Shown in pieces: positions 24,957 through 32,496 of a DNA stretch of 64,000 nt (positions within the stretch are counted from its first letter, which is position 1; the number at the start of each line of letters is the position of its first letter). A model generated the notes under the pieces. It made no database searches, was not told where the DNA came from, and was given only the letters and a program-made list of their open reading frames with translations. The stretch comes from JACPPO01 sp965262505 (GTDB lineage: Bacteria > Acidobacteriota > Vicinamibacteria > Vicinamibacterales > UBA2999). Made by a program: the position numbers and the translations under genes. The DNA is taken from the NCBI GenBank assembly GCA_965262505.1, contig CBDHFM010000030.1, forward strand, positions 3,906,001-3,970,000, written 5' to 3'.

Positions 24957-26443
24957 TCGACGCGTTCACGAGTATCTTCACCACTGCTATCGGGCCGGCC
25001 GCGTTCGCCGGCGTGGCGTGGGGCATTCTTGGCGGCGCGCTCCCAGGTATTTCGCCCTCGATCACCATGGCGCTGCTCCTGCCGCTCACCTACGGCATGG
25101 ATCCAGCGATTGCCGTTGTCCTGCTCGCCTCGACGTATGTCGGCGCGGAGTACGGCGGATCGATTCCGGCCATTCTCATCCGCACGCCTGGCACGAATGC
25201 GGCCGCGGCGACGGTCATCGATGGCTACGCGATGAAGGAGCAGGGGAGAGCCGGAGAAGCGCTCGGCATATCCCTGTACTCGGGGTTTCTCGGCGGCATG
25301 TTCGGGCTGGCCGTGCTGGTGTTTCTCACAGAGCCGTTATCGACGGTCGCTCTCGCGTTTACGCCGGCGGCCTACTTCGCGCTCGGTGTGCTAGGCCTCA
25401 GCGTGATCGCGTCGGTCTCCGGCGGCTCTCTGACGAAGGGGCTGATGGCGGGCCTGCTCGGGCTGATGATTGCGACGGTGGGCACCGATCCGGTCTCTGG
25501 AGTCAACCGCTTTACATTCGACAGCCCGGACTTGTTGTCGGGCATACCGCCGATCCTGGTCATGGTGGGCCTGTTTGCCATTGGCGAACTGCTGGCGCAG
25601 ACCGGCGAGCCCGCCTGGCAAAAGGCGGCCAGCGGCGCCGCGCGGATCCGGTTTCCAGGCTCCGCCATGCGCAAACGCATCGCCCGTCCGCAGGCGATCG
25701 GCTCGGCGATGGGCACGTTCGAAGGCATCATGCCTGGCGCCGGCGGCACGATCTCGGCGTTTCTCGCGTACAACGAGGCGCGACGGTGGTCGTCTCGTCA
25801 GGAAGAATTCGGTCACGGATCTCCGGAGGGCGTGGCCGCACCGGAGGCCGCCAACAACACGGTCGCCTGCACCGCGCTCGTGCCGCTGCTCAGCCTCGGC
25901 ATTCCAGGCTCCAATTCATCCGCCATTCTCCTGGGTGGCTTTCTGATTCACGGCCTCATTCCTGGGCCGACGCTGTTCGTGAATAATCCCGAAATCGTCG
26001 ACGGCCTGTACGCCGGCCTGCTCGCGGCAAACGCGGCGCTGTTGATCCTCGGGTACGCCGTCATGATGCCGTGCCTGTGGCTCGTGAACCGGCCCAAGCC
26101 GTATCTGATGGCGTTCATCTACGCGTTTGTCGTCTCGGGCGTCTATGCGATAGAAGCCAGCCTGTTCCATGTCGCTGTGGCCATTGGATTCGGCCTTGTC
26201 GGTTACGGGATGCGTTACTTCAAGGTGCCTTTTCTTCCGATGGTGCTCGGCGTGGTGCTGGGCTTCATGGTGGAATCGAACTATCGACGGGCGCTGGTGC
26301 TAGCCTCTGGCGATCACATGACGTTTCTACAGGATCCCATTTCGGCCGGGCTGCTTGGCCTGGCCTTCGTCTTCGTCGTCGGCTCGCTCGTGCGCCAGGG
26401 GATCGGCGCGCGGCGCCGCAGCCGCGCTGGGTCCACCATATGA
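24935..26443 (+). CDS. tctA: Tripartite tricarboxylate transporter large permease TctA
   Basis: 502 residues from ATG 24935. About twelve membrane helices with the two TctA signature loops: GILGGALPGISPSITMALLLPLTYGMDP near residue 35, YGGSIPAILIRTPGTNAAAATVIDGY, and, in the second half, FEGIMPGAGGTISAFLAYNEAR, EGVAAPEAANNTVACTALVPLLSLGIPGSNSSAILLGGF. These two pseudo-symmetric G-x3-G-x3-P-G motifs carry the substrate and cation sites in this family. The stop overlaps the next start (ATGA at 26440). It forms the permease with TctB; TctC presents the ligand. Confidence 0.9.
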   Translation: MVAPPVVIDAFTSIFTTAIGPAAFAGVAWGILGGALPGISPSITMALLLPLTYGMDPAIAVVLLASTYVGAEYGGSIPAILIRTPGTNAAAATVIDGYAMKEQGRAGEALGISLYSGFLGGMFGLAVLVFLTEPLSTVALAFTPAAYFALGVLGLSVIASVSGGSLTKGLMAGLLGLMIATVGTDPVSGVNRFTFDSPDLLSGIPPILVMVGLFAIGELLAQTGEPAWQKAASGAARIRFPGSAMRKRIARPQAIGSAMGTFEGIMPGAGGTISAFLAYNEARRWSSRQEEFGHGSPEGVAAPEAANNTVACTALVPLLSLGIPGSNSSAILLGGFLIHGLIPGPTLFVNNPEIVDGLYAGLLAANAALLILGYAVMMPCLWLVNRPKPYLMAFIYAFVVSGVYAIEASLFHVAVAIGFGLVGYGMRYFKVPFLPMVLGVVLGFMVESNYRRALVLASGDHMTFLQDPISAGLLGLAFVFVVGSLVRQGIGARRRSRAGSTI

Positions 26444-27810
26444 CGGTCGATGAATCGGTTGCCGAGTCGGTAGCGGCATGGCTGGCCGGCGTGAAGGCTG
26501 ACGATGTCCCCGCCGAGGCTGTCGACGCGGCCCAGAAGCTGTTCCTCGATGTGGCGGGGTTGTGCGTGGCCGCTCGTCACGAACGCTACGTGGCCGCCAC
26601 GCTCGCTGCAGTCGATCGCGGCGGCCGGTGCACGGCGTTGGGCCATGCGGGCGAGTACGACGGGTTCGGTGCCGCGCTCGTGAACGGCACGGCGGCGCAT
26701 GGCGAGGACTACGACGACACCTTCGAGGGCGGGCCGGTGCACTCGGGAGCCGTGATCGTGCCGGCTGTCCTTGCCGCGTGCGAGCGCGAGCGGCTCGGCG
26801 GCGAGCGACTCCTCGTCGGCGTGACCACGGGCGTCGAGCTGCTGTGCCGCCTGAGCCTTGTGGCCCCGATGGCGACGCACAATGCCGGCTTTCACCCGAC
26901 CGCCGTGTTCGGCGCGCTGGCGTCGGCCGGCGCCGTGGGTGCCGCGCTCCGGCTGCGACCCGAGGAGGTCGCGTCGGCGCTCGGCATCGCGGGCAGCATG
27001 GCGTCCGGCATCATCGAGTATCTCGCTGAGGGCACCTGGACCAAGCGCATGCACGCCGGGTGGGCCGCCCAGTCCGGCCTTCGCGCGGCGCTGATGGCGC
27101 GTGGCGGCTTCGTGGGCCCGCGCACGGTGCTCGAAGGCACGAACGGCGTCTACCGCGCGTTCGCGCCGTCGGTGACGCCGGATTTCAGGCCGCTCCTGGA
27201 CGGGCTCGGGAGCCGATGGGTGATGCCGTCGGTGGCCTTCAAGCCGTACGCGTGCGGCACGATGACGCAGCCGTTCGTCGACTGCGCGATCAAGCTCGCC
27301 GAAGAGGGAGTGCGGGCTGAGGAGGTGCGCGAGATTGTGTGCGAGGTGGCGGCGGGCACCGTGCCGCGCCTCTGGGAGCCGCTGGCCTCCAAGCACCGGC
27401 CGCCCACGCCGTATGCGGCGAAGTTCAGCACACCGTTCTGCATGGCCGTCGGCTTTGTCGACCGGAAGGCCGGCCTGAGCCAGTTCAGCGAGGCTCGCGT
27501 CCATGACCCGGCCGTGCTGGCGCTGGCCGCGAGGATTCGCTACGAGGTCGACCCGGCCAACGAGTATCCGCGCAGGTTCACCGGTCACCTCCGCGCCACT
27601 TTGCATGACGGCACCCACAGGGAGGTCCGCCAGGCGTACCTCCGTGGCGGCGCCGAGGCGCCGCTGTCAACTGTGGAACTCGAACAGAAATTCATGGACA
27701 ACGCGCACCATGGTGGGTGGACCCCTGGGCAGGCGGAGCGGCTGCTGCGCGCGTCACGGGAGCTGTTTCGTCAACCGGCGCTCAACGTCCTGCAAGAGTT
27801 TCGCGCATGA
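26440..27810 (+). CDS. MmgE/PrpD family dehydratase-like protein
   Basis: 456 residues from ATG 26440 in a 4-base overlap with tctA. Family features: LAGVKADDVPAEAVDAAQKLFLDVAGLCVAAR, NGTAAHGEDYDDTFEGGPVHSGAVIVPAVLA (the active-site loop with His and Asp), GFHPTAVFGALASAGAVGAALRL, SGIIEYLAEGTWTKRMHAGWAAQSGLRAALMARGGF, VAFKPYACG, and PYAAKFSTPFCMAVGFVDRKAGL. PrpD proteins dehydrate 2-methylcitrate; MmgE relatives and cis-aconitate decarboxylase act on similar tricarboxylates or on other acids. Coupling to a tricarboxylate transporter makes a hydroxy di/tricarboxylate the likely substrate (inference). It overlaps the following SDR gene by 4 bases (ATGA at 27807). Confidence 0.85.
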   Translation: MTVDESVAESVAAWLAGVKADDVPAEAVDAAQKLFLDVAGLCVAARHERYVAATLAAVDRGGRCTALGHAGEYDGFGAALVNGTAAHGEDYDDTFEGGPVHSGAVIVPAVLAACERERLGGERLLVGVTTGVELLCRLSLVAPMATHNAGFHPTAVFGALASAGAVGAALRLRPEEVASALGIAGSMASGIIEYLAEGTWTKRMHAGWAAQSGLRAALMARGGFVGPRTVLEGTNGVYRAFAPSVTPDFRPLLDGLGSRWVMPSVAFKPYACGTMTQPFVDCAIKLAEEGVRAEEVREIVCEVAAGTVPRLWEPLASKHRPPTPYAAKFSTPFCMAVGFVDRKAGLSQFSEARVHDPAVLALAARIRYEVDPANEYPRRFTGHLRATLHDGTHREVRQAYLRGGAEAPLSTVELEQKFMDNAHHGGWTPGQAERLLRASRELFRQPALNVLQEFRA

Positions 27811-28553
27811 GCGTCCGGAACGAGCTGGCGGGCCATGTCGCCGTGGTGACAGGAAGCGCCCGGAACATCGGCCGCGCCATTGCGCTTGGGCTCGCGAGCG
27901 GAGGCGCCGCGGTGATGGTCAACGCGCGCCGGTCGACGCGCGAGGCGGAAGCGGTGGCGGAGGAAATCCGGCAGAAGGGCGGCCGCGCCGCCGTCGCGAT
28001 GGCCGACGTCGGTGACCCCGCCGCCGCCGCCGGTCTCATTCGGGCGGCCGTCGAGCAGTTCGGCCGGCTCGACATCCTCGTCAATAACGCCAGCGTGCGG
28101 CGCGAAGTCGATTTCGCCGGCCTGGAGTACGCCCAGTGGCGGGAGATTCTGGCGACGACGCTTGACGGCGCGTATCTTTGCAGCCGCGCGGCGTTGCCAC
28201 ACCTTGTTGCGTCCGGCGCCGGCGCCATCGTCAACATCGGCGGCCTGTCGTCGCATACCGGCGCCGCTCGGCGCGCCCATATCATCGCGGCCAAGGCCGG
28301 GCTGGCCGGATTGACGCGGGCGCTCGCCCGCGATCTGGCGCCCGATCAGGTCACGGTCAACTGTGTCGCGCCGGGCATGATCGAGACGGCGCGCGCCGGC
28401 CCGGAACCCGCGCATCACGCGGGCCGGACGCCACCGGTCGGCCGCAAGGGCACGCCGGAGGAGGTCGCGTCACTCGTGCGGTTCCTGTGCGGCCCCGATG
28501 CGCGGTACATTACCGGCCAGACGATTCACGCCAACGGCGGGCTGTTCATGTAG
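27807..28553 (+). CDS. SDR-fold oxidoreductase lacking the catalytic Tyr
   Basis: 248 residues from ATG 27807 overlapping the PrpD stop. Rossmann dinucleotide loop GSARNIGRAIALGLASGGAAVMVNAR, the NNAS motif (LDILVNNASVRREVDF), a Ser-bearing strand IVNIGGLSSHTGAARR, and a C-terminal motif GRKGTPEEVASLVRFLCGPDARYITGQTIHANGGLFM are normal for classical SDRs. In the active site, the family Y-x3-K is replaced: the sequence is H-I-I-A-A-K, so the position four before the Lys is Ile and a His stands one further. The catalytic Ser and Lys remain. This subclass may use His, or may not be an oxidoreductase at all. Its place after PrpD suggests a step on the dehydrated acid. Confidence 0.8.
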   Translation: MSVRNELAGHVAVVTGSARNIGRAIALGLASGGAAVMVNARRSTREAEAVAEEIRQKGGRAAVAMADVGDPAAAAGLIRAAVEQFGRLDILVNNASVRREVDFAGLEYAQWREILATTLDGAYLCSRAALPHLVASGAGAIVNIGGLSSHTGAARRAHIIAAKAGLAGLTRALARDLAPDQVTVNCVAPGMIETARAGPEPAHHAGRTPPVGRKGTPEEVASLVRFLCGPDARYITGQTIHANGGLFM

Positions 28554-28596
28554 CGGCGGTCAGCCTCCGCGCCGCTGCGTCCGATTGTGCGGCGCC

Positions 28597-29334
28597 TTAT
28601 TGGCTGCATCCGTTCTCGGCTTCCTCAAATCCGTCGAACAGGCGTCCCGCATTGGCTCCCGCGAGTGTGTCCAAGCCGTGGGGCTGGCCTTTCTCGACGG
28701 TATAACGCGCGCGAGTACCTTTGGACCGAAGGAATTCGGCTTCCATCTCCATTTCACCGTGCCACATGTACCTATCGAATTCGCCTACGTACATGAACAC
28801 GCACATTCCTGAAATTGCCTCGAGCTTCGCTACGGTGCGATCCCACATGTATCCAGGGAAAGCTGTCACGGAGACGAAGTACTGGGGATTTTCCGCCGCG
28901 AGGTGGAACGCCGCGATCCCGCCGTTTGATGGTCCCGCGACATGAAACCTTTCATCCTGAATCTTGTAGTCCGCAAGAACCATTTTCAGGAATTCCGGAA
29001 CAACGCTCGCGCCGCCTTCGAAGAACAGCTGCCCGGCCGGAGCGGCGGGCGCTATGACGATATACCCGCGTGTCTCGGCTTCTCCGCGAAAGTTGCGCAT
29101 CAAGATGCGGTCGACCGTTCTCATCGTTTGCGGGCCACCGCCGAGCGCGAGGATTCCAGGATATGCCCTACCCGGGTCGTACCCATTGGGCAACACGACC
29201 TTATAGCGCACCGTGGTCCCCGCCACGTTCTTTGTCAGGGCGATCACTTCGGCATGCAGAGGCTGGTGTGCGACCACCATGCAGACCGTGATTGCAACAG
29301 CCAGAGGTATCCACCTCGACGCAAGCAGCTTCAT
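28597..29334 (-). CDS. Exported alpha/beta-hydrolase (feruloyl/PHB-depolymerase-like esterase)
   Basis: 245 residues from ATG 29334 (aaggaaggaga upstream); signal peptide MKLLASRWIPLAVAITVCMVVAHQPLHA. The fold is an alpha/beta-hydrolase: VRYKVVLPNGYDPGRAYPGILALGGGPQ, YIVIAPAAPAG, the nucleophile elbow FHVAGPSNGGIAAFHLAAE (Ser in G-x-S-x-G), the Asp region FMYVGEFDRYMW, and the His in KGQPHGLDTL. The catalytic triad is therefore complete. It is the third gene of a minus-strand run (31749-28597) after an MBL protein and an M28 peptidase, spaced by 21 and 33 bases. It probably cleaves an ester outside the cytoplasm; substrate unknown. Confidence 0.8.
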   Translation of the reverse strand: MKLLASRWIPLAVAITVCMVVAHQPLHAEVIALTKNVAGTTVRYKVVLPNGYDPGRAYPGILALGGGPQTMRTVDRILMRNFRGEAETRGYIVIAPAAPAGQLFFEGGASVVPEFLKMVLADYKIQDERFHVAGPSNGGIAAFHLAAENPQYFVSVTAFPGYMWDRTVAKLEAISGMCVFMYVGEFDRYMWHGEMEMEAEFLRSKGTRARYTVEKGQPHGLDTLAGANAGRLFDGFEEAENGCSQ

Positions 29335-29367
29335 CCGCTGTCTCCTTCCTTGCGAGCCTGTCCCGGG

Positions 29368-30834
29368 CTATCTGGCCGGCGTCCTCGGGATCTTCTCGTC
29401 GCGCACGGCCGCCTGCCACGCAAAGGTCGCCATGACGATAGCGGACTGCTTCAACTCGTCCTCGCTCATGCGCTCGGGTAAGTCGACGTTGGTGTGGCGG
29501 GTGCGCTCGTCATACGCGTCGAAATCCTTGATCGCGTTGAAGCCCGGTAGCCCGACGGCATTGAAGGGCACGTGGTCGGTGCTGCCGATGCCCTCGATGA
29601 TGTTCCGCGTGGCGCCGAGGTCGCGCAGCGGCTCGAGCCACGCATCGAAGATCGCCTTCGCCGCGCGATTGTCTTCCATGTAGAAGCCCAGCGTCCGGCC
29701 GCTGCCCGGATCGTCGTTCAGGTAGACGGCGAGCCGGTCGCTGGCCGCCTGGCTGCCAAAGTGCTGCGCGACGTAGGCGGACGCGCCGAGCAGACCCTGC
29801 TCCTCGCCGCTCCACAGGGCCACCCGAATCGTTCGCCGCGGCTCGGCGCCGAGCGCGCGGAGGATACGCATCGCCTCCATCACCGCCACCGCACCATCGG
29901 CGTTGTCGGTGGCGCCGTTGGCCGCGTGCCACGAGTCGAGGTGCGCCCCGACCAGCACCACCTCATCGCGCAATCCGGGGTCGCGTCCGGGGATGTCGGC
30001 GATGACGTTGTAGCTGTTCCGGTCGTCTTCCAGGTAGCGTGCACGGAGCTCGACCCTGAGCGAGACAGGGAGTCCGCCGCTGGCCAGCCGCGCGAGCATG
30101 TTGTACTGCTCGCCGGCCACGACAATCGACGGCACTGCATCGGACGGCGTGCGGCGATTGCCGGTAACGCCGACCGTGCCGTCGCGGTACGCGCTCGGCC
30201 TCAGCGCCACGGCGGCGCCCGCGCGCTGCAGCAGCGGCATGAGCTCGCTCACGGGCGTCGTGCTGCGCGCCTGCGGAAGGGCCGGATTGCCCGTGGCCAC
30301 CGGGCGATCGGCGAGGCCGGGCTGGGGCCGGTCGGCGTCGACGAACTGCGTCTGGGGAAGATGCGTAAGCACGACGGCGCCCCGAAGCAGTCCCGCCAGC
30401 GCCTGGATCTCGGAGGCTGTCTTGTCGCCGACGTACACGACGCGTCCGCTCACGACACCCGCGGTTGACGGCGACCAGGCGTGGGGGTAGGCGATGAGAG
30501 GGAAGTAGCGCGGCGTCGTCATCTCCACCGAGATGTGTTCGAGTGACCATCCGCGGCCGAACTCGTAGGGCTCGAGATGTGCGTCGGCGAGGCCCCATTC
30601 CGCGAAGCGATCGCGCGCCCACCGCGCCGCCTGCATGTGGGCGGGGGAGCCGGTCAGCCGCGCCCCAATCTCGTCGGTCAGCGTCCGATACAGCCCCAGC
30701 GCCCCGGAGCGCTGCAGCCCCTCGGCCCTGATGCGGGCAACCATGTCGGTGCCGACGCGCTGCTGCATGGACGGAACCGCCACGCCGAGCGACAGCAGTA
30801 CAACCGCGGCAGGAAGTAGGCGGCGACACATCAT
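29368..30834 (-). CDS. Exported M28 family metallopeptidase with PA domain
   Basis: 488 residues from ATG 30834, chosen because aaaggaga stands before it; an in-frame GTG at 30849 lies inside that site. Signal peptide (MMCRRLLPAAVVLLSLGVAVPSM). An inserted protease-associated-like domain lies at about residues 110-245 (SGRVVYVGDK, LLRGAVVLTHLPQT, PSIVVAGEQYN). The di-zinc catalytic domain has all M28 ligands: VVLVGAHLDSWH, NGATDNADGAVAVMEAMRIL, VALWSGEEQGLLGA (catalytic Glu-Glu), VYLNDDPGSG and GIGSTDHVPFNAVGLPGF. It is an aminopeptidase- or carboxypeptidase-type enzyme working outside the cytoplasm. Second gene of a three-gene hydrolase run. Confidence 0.85.
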   Translation of the reverse strand: MMCRRLLPAAVVLLSLGVAVPSMQQRVGTDMVARIRAEGLQRSGALGLYRTLTDEIGARLTGSPAHMQAARWARDRFAEWGLADAHLEPYEFGRGWSLEHISVEMTTPRYFPLIAYPHAWSPSTAGVVSGRVVYVGDKTASEIQALAGLLRGAVVLTHLPQTQFVDADRPQPGLADRPVATGNPALPQARSTTPVSELMPLLQRAGAAVALRPSAYRDGTVGVTGNRRTPSDAVPSIVVAGEQYNMLARLASGGLPVSLRVELRARYLEDDRNSYNVIADIPGRDPGLRDEVVLVGAHLDSWHAANGATDNADGAVAVMEAMRILRALGAEPRRTIRVALWSGEEQGLLGASAYVAQHFGSQAASDRLAVYLNDDPGSGRTLGFYMEDNRAAKAIFDAWLEPLRDLGATRNIIEGIGSTDHVPFNAVGLPGFNAIKDFDAYDERTRHTNVDLPERMSEDELKQSAIVMATFAWQAAVRDEKIPRTPAR

Positions 30835-30855
30835 CAATCTCCTTTTCACGGCCGG

Positions 30856-31749
30856 TTACCGTCCCAGCTTCGCGCGCTCTTCTGCTACCCGCTCTTGGAA
30901 GTTGGCTTCGCCCTCGGTGATCCGCCTCGTCCAGGTGTCGCCATTGAGCAGCGGATGCGGCGTTTCTTCCGCCCTCATGCGCCCCACCTTGCCCGCGAAC
31001 ATCGCCTGCGGGTGCCCCGGCAGGTAGATGTCGGGCACTTTTTCGGCCTTCAAGATCTTGAACGTGCGCTGCGTATCCTCGATCACGTTCGTATGACGAG
31101 GATTGTTGAAGAGCGCCACACCGCCGTTCGGCGTCGTCCCGCCAAGGAACGCCACTGTGTACTGCCGCCCCTTGTCCTCCACGGCCGTGATCCACGTCGT
31201 CGTACCCTGCGTGTGCCCCGGGGTGTGCAACGCCCGAAGTGTCGTCCCGCCAAGGGACACGATCTCGCCGTGCCCGAGCACGCGGTCGACTTCGACAGGT
31301 TCCCAGCCGATCGCACCCAGCGCGGAATTGTCCGCGCCGGATTCGAGCGCTTCCGCGTCACCCACCATGGCCATTACAGTCGCACCGGTGAGCCTCTTCA
31401 TCGCGGCATGCCCCTCGACGTGATCGAAGTGGGCCTGGCTGGAGAGCATGATCTTGACGTCAGAGATGTCGAAGCCGAGCGTGGCGACGCTGTTCTTGAT
31501 CACGTCGTGCATTTCATGCATCCCGGTGTCGATCAGAATGTGCCCCTGCGGCGTCGTGATCAGATACGACGCGATGTTCGCGCCCCCGACGTAGTGAATG
31601 TTGCCGACGATCCGGAACGGATCGACGGGCACGCTGTACGGACCGCTGAACTGTTGATACCACTCCCGCGAGAACCGCGCCGGCCCCTGCTGCGCCGAAA
31701 GGACGCTCGCTGCGATAAGCAGAGCACCCAAGAGAGCTGAATTACGCAT
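30856..31749 (-). CDS. Exported MBL-fold hydrolase, subclass-B3-like with a Gln ligand
   Basis: 297 residues from ATG 31749 (gggagaa upstream), signal peptide MRNSALLGALLIAASVLSAQQ. The metallo-beta-lactamase core is NIHYVGGANIASYLITTPQGHILIDTGM, LSSQAHFDHVEGHAAMKRLTGA, LRALHTPGHTQGTTTWI and YLPGHPQAM. In the first motif Gln replaces the first His of H-x-H-x-D-H (Q-A-H-F-D-H), as in the Gln variants of B3 enzymes. The other five metal residues are present. B3-like proteins in soil bacteria range from beta-lactamases to lactonases and other hydrolases; no beta-lactam activity can be inferred from this alone. First gene of the 31749-28597 run. A similar Q-x-H-x-D-H occurs in the MBL protein at 44236. 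Confidence 0.8.
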   Translation of the reverse strand: MRNSALLGALLIAASVLSAQQGPARFSREWYQQFSGPYSVPVDPFRIVGNIHYVGGANIASYLITTPQGHILIDTGMHEMHDVIKNSVATLGFDISDVKIMLSSQAHFDHVEGHAAMKRLTGATVMAMVGDAEALESGADNSALGAIGWEPVEVDRVLGHGEIVSLGGTTLRALHTPGHTQGTTTWITAVEDKGRQYTVAFLGGTTPNGGVALFNNPRHTNVIEDTQRTFKILKAEKVPDIYLPGHPQAMFAGKVGRMRAEETPHPLLNGDTWTRRITEGEANFQERVAEERAKLGR

Positions 31750-31823
31750 GATGTCATTCTCCCGTGATGGAACTTCGCGTGGGCGGCTGGCCATCCGCCA
31801 AGGCTCGGCGAAACGCACGTGTT

Positions 31824-32009
31824 TTAGGCAGCTTCAAACCTTGCCCTATTTTCAGCCATCCACTTCTCCATGTGCTCCTTCCCGTGGCTAGGGTCGTTCA
31901 TTACGTCAGCGTGAGCCTCCATGTAATGAGGTCGAAGCGCCTTCATCCATTCGTCGAATGTTTCACCTTCCGCCGCTACTTCGCATAGGTCGCACTTAAG
32001 AGTTTTCAT
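31824..32009 (-). CDS. Small DUF1059-like Cys/His protein
   Basis: 61 residues from ATG 32009 (MKTLKCDLCEVAAEGETFDEWMK). The sequence has C-x2-C at the start and H-x4-H (RPHYMEAH), so zinc binding is likely. The C-terminal helix (HMEKWMAENRARFEAA) resembles DUF1059 proteins. Base composition is lower in GC than the neighbours. The gene lies just beyond the attC site (32125-32197) and reads away from it, in the position expected for the next cassette of an integron array. Its stop is GCC TAA AAC, close to a cassette-like end, but no second attC is clear. Confidence 0.6.
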   Translation of the reverse strand: MKTLKCDLCEVAAEGETFDEWMKALRPHYMEAHADVMNDPSHGKEHMEKWMAENRARFEAA

Positions 32010-32124
32010 AGTGCTCCTCACTTGCTGTTTGCCCTAGTCGCTGTAGCAAATACCAATCTCCCAGATGATCCGGTCGCCCCGACGTGGCGGGTCGGAAGCA
32101 GATATCTAAGAAATAACTCTAGTC

Positions 32125-32197
32125 GTCTAACGAAAAGGCTTCAGCCGCGGCGGCTCATTGTCACGCGCGTCGCCGGCGGCTGCAAGCCGTGTTAGGC
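32125..32197 (-). other. attC: Integron attC-like recombination site
   Basis: 73 bases bounded by GTCTAAC (32125-32131) and GTTAGGC (32191-32197), which fit the RYYYAAC and GTTRRRY core sites. The inner arms pair: aaggcttcagccgcggcgg against cgccggcggctgcaagcc, leaving an unpaired extra base in the arm, as attC sites have. The stop codon TAA of the 66-residue ORF on the minus strand lies inside the GCCTAAC core, a common arrangement for cassette genes. No integrase gene or second clear attC is within the window, so this is an isolated (orphan) site. The GC-poor stretch 32010-32496 is otherwise without genes. Confidence 0.7.
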
Positions 32198-32392
32198 CTC
32201 ATGTTCGGCTAGTGCCTCTCGCCACGCTTCGGCCCAGGCGGCTATTTCAAGCCTGCGAACATCGAGCCGCGTGGCCGGAAACTGTTGGTTCGGCGGATGG
32301 TAACACGACACAAATGTTGGTGAAGCAGTGAGGCGTTGGCCGCGCGATGAGATCGTTTGAGTTGCCTTCAGCGGAGGTGGCAGTGGCGTCAT
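32192..32392 (-). CDS. Small cassette-like ORF ending inside the attC core
   Basis: 66 residues on the minus strand from ATG 32392. I do not recognise the protein. The C-terminal part is helical (RLDVRRLEIAAWAEAWREALAEHEA) and the N-terminal part is Pro/Thr-rich. There is no strong ribosome site. Its interest is position: the TAA stop is part of the attC core sequence, as in many gene cassettes. Coding status is uncertain; 32393-32496 upstream of it holds nothing I can identify. Confidence 0.35.
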   Translation of the reverse strand: MTPLPPPLKATQTISSRGQRLTASPTFVSCYHPPNQQFPATRLDVRRLEIAAWAEAWREALAEHEA

Positions 32393-32496
32393 GTGCGGAG
32401 AAAAAGCCGTTCTTCAAGGTTACGTCATGGCTTTGTTCGGAGTCACATGGCGGCGCTGGCCAGCGTCGGTCGTGGCAACGCACGTGAACTTTGGAG

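Noticed and set aside
31760..31840. A second attC site after the DUF1059-like gene
   Set aside because: The stop context GCCTAAAAC resembles a core and some bases can pair, but there is no GTTRRRY partner at a proper distance.
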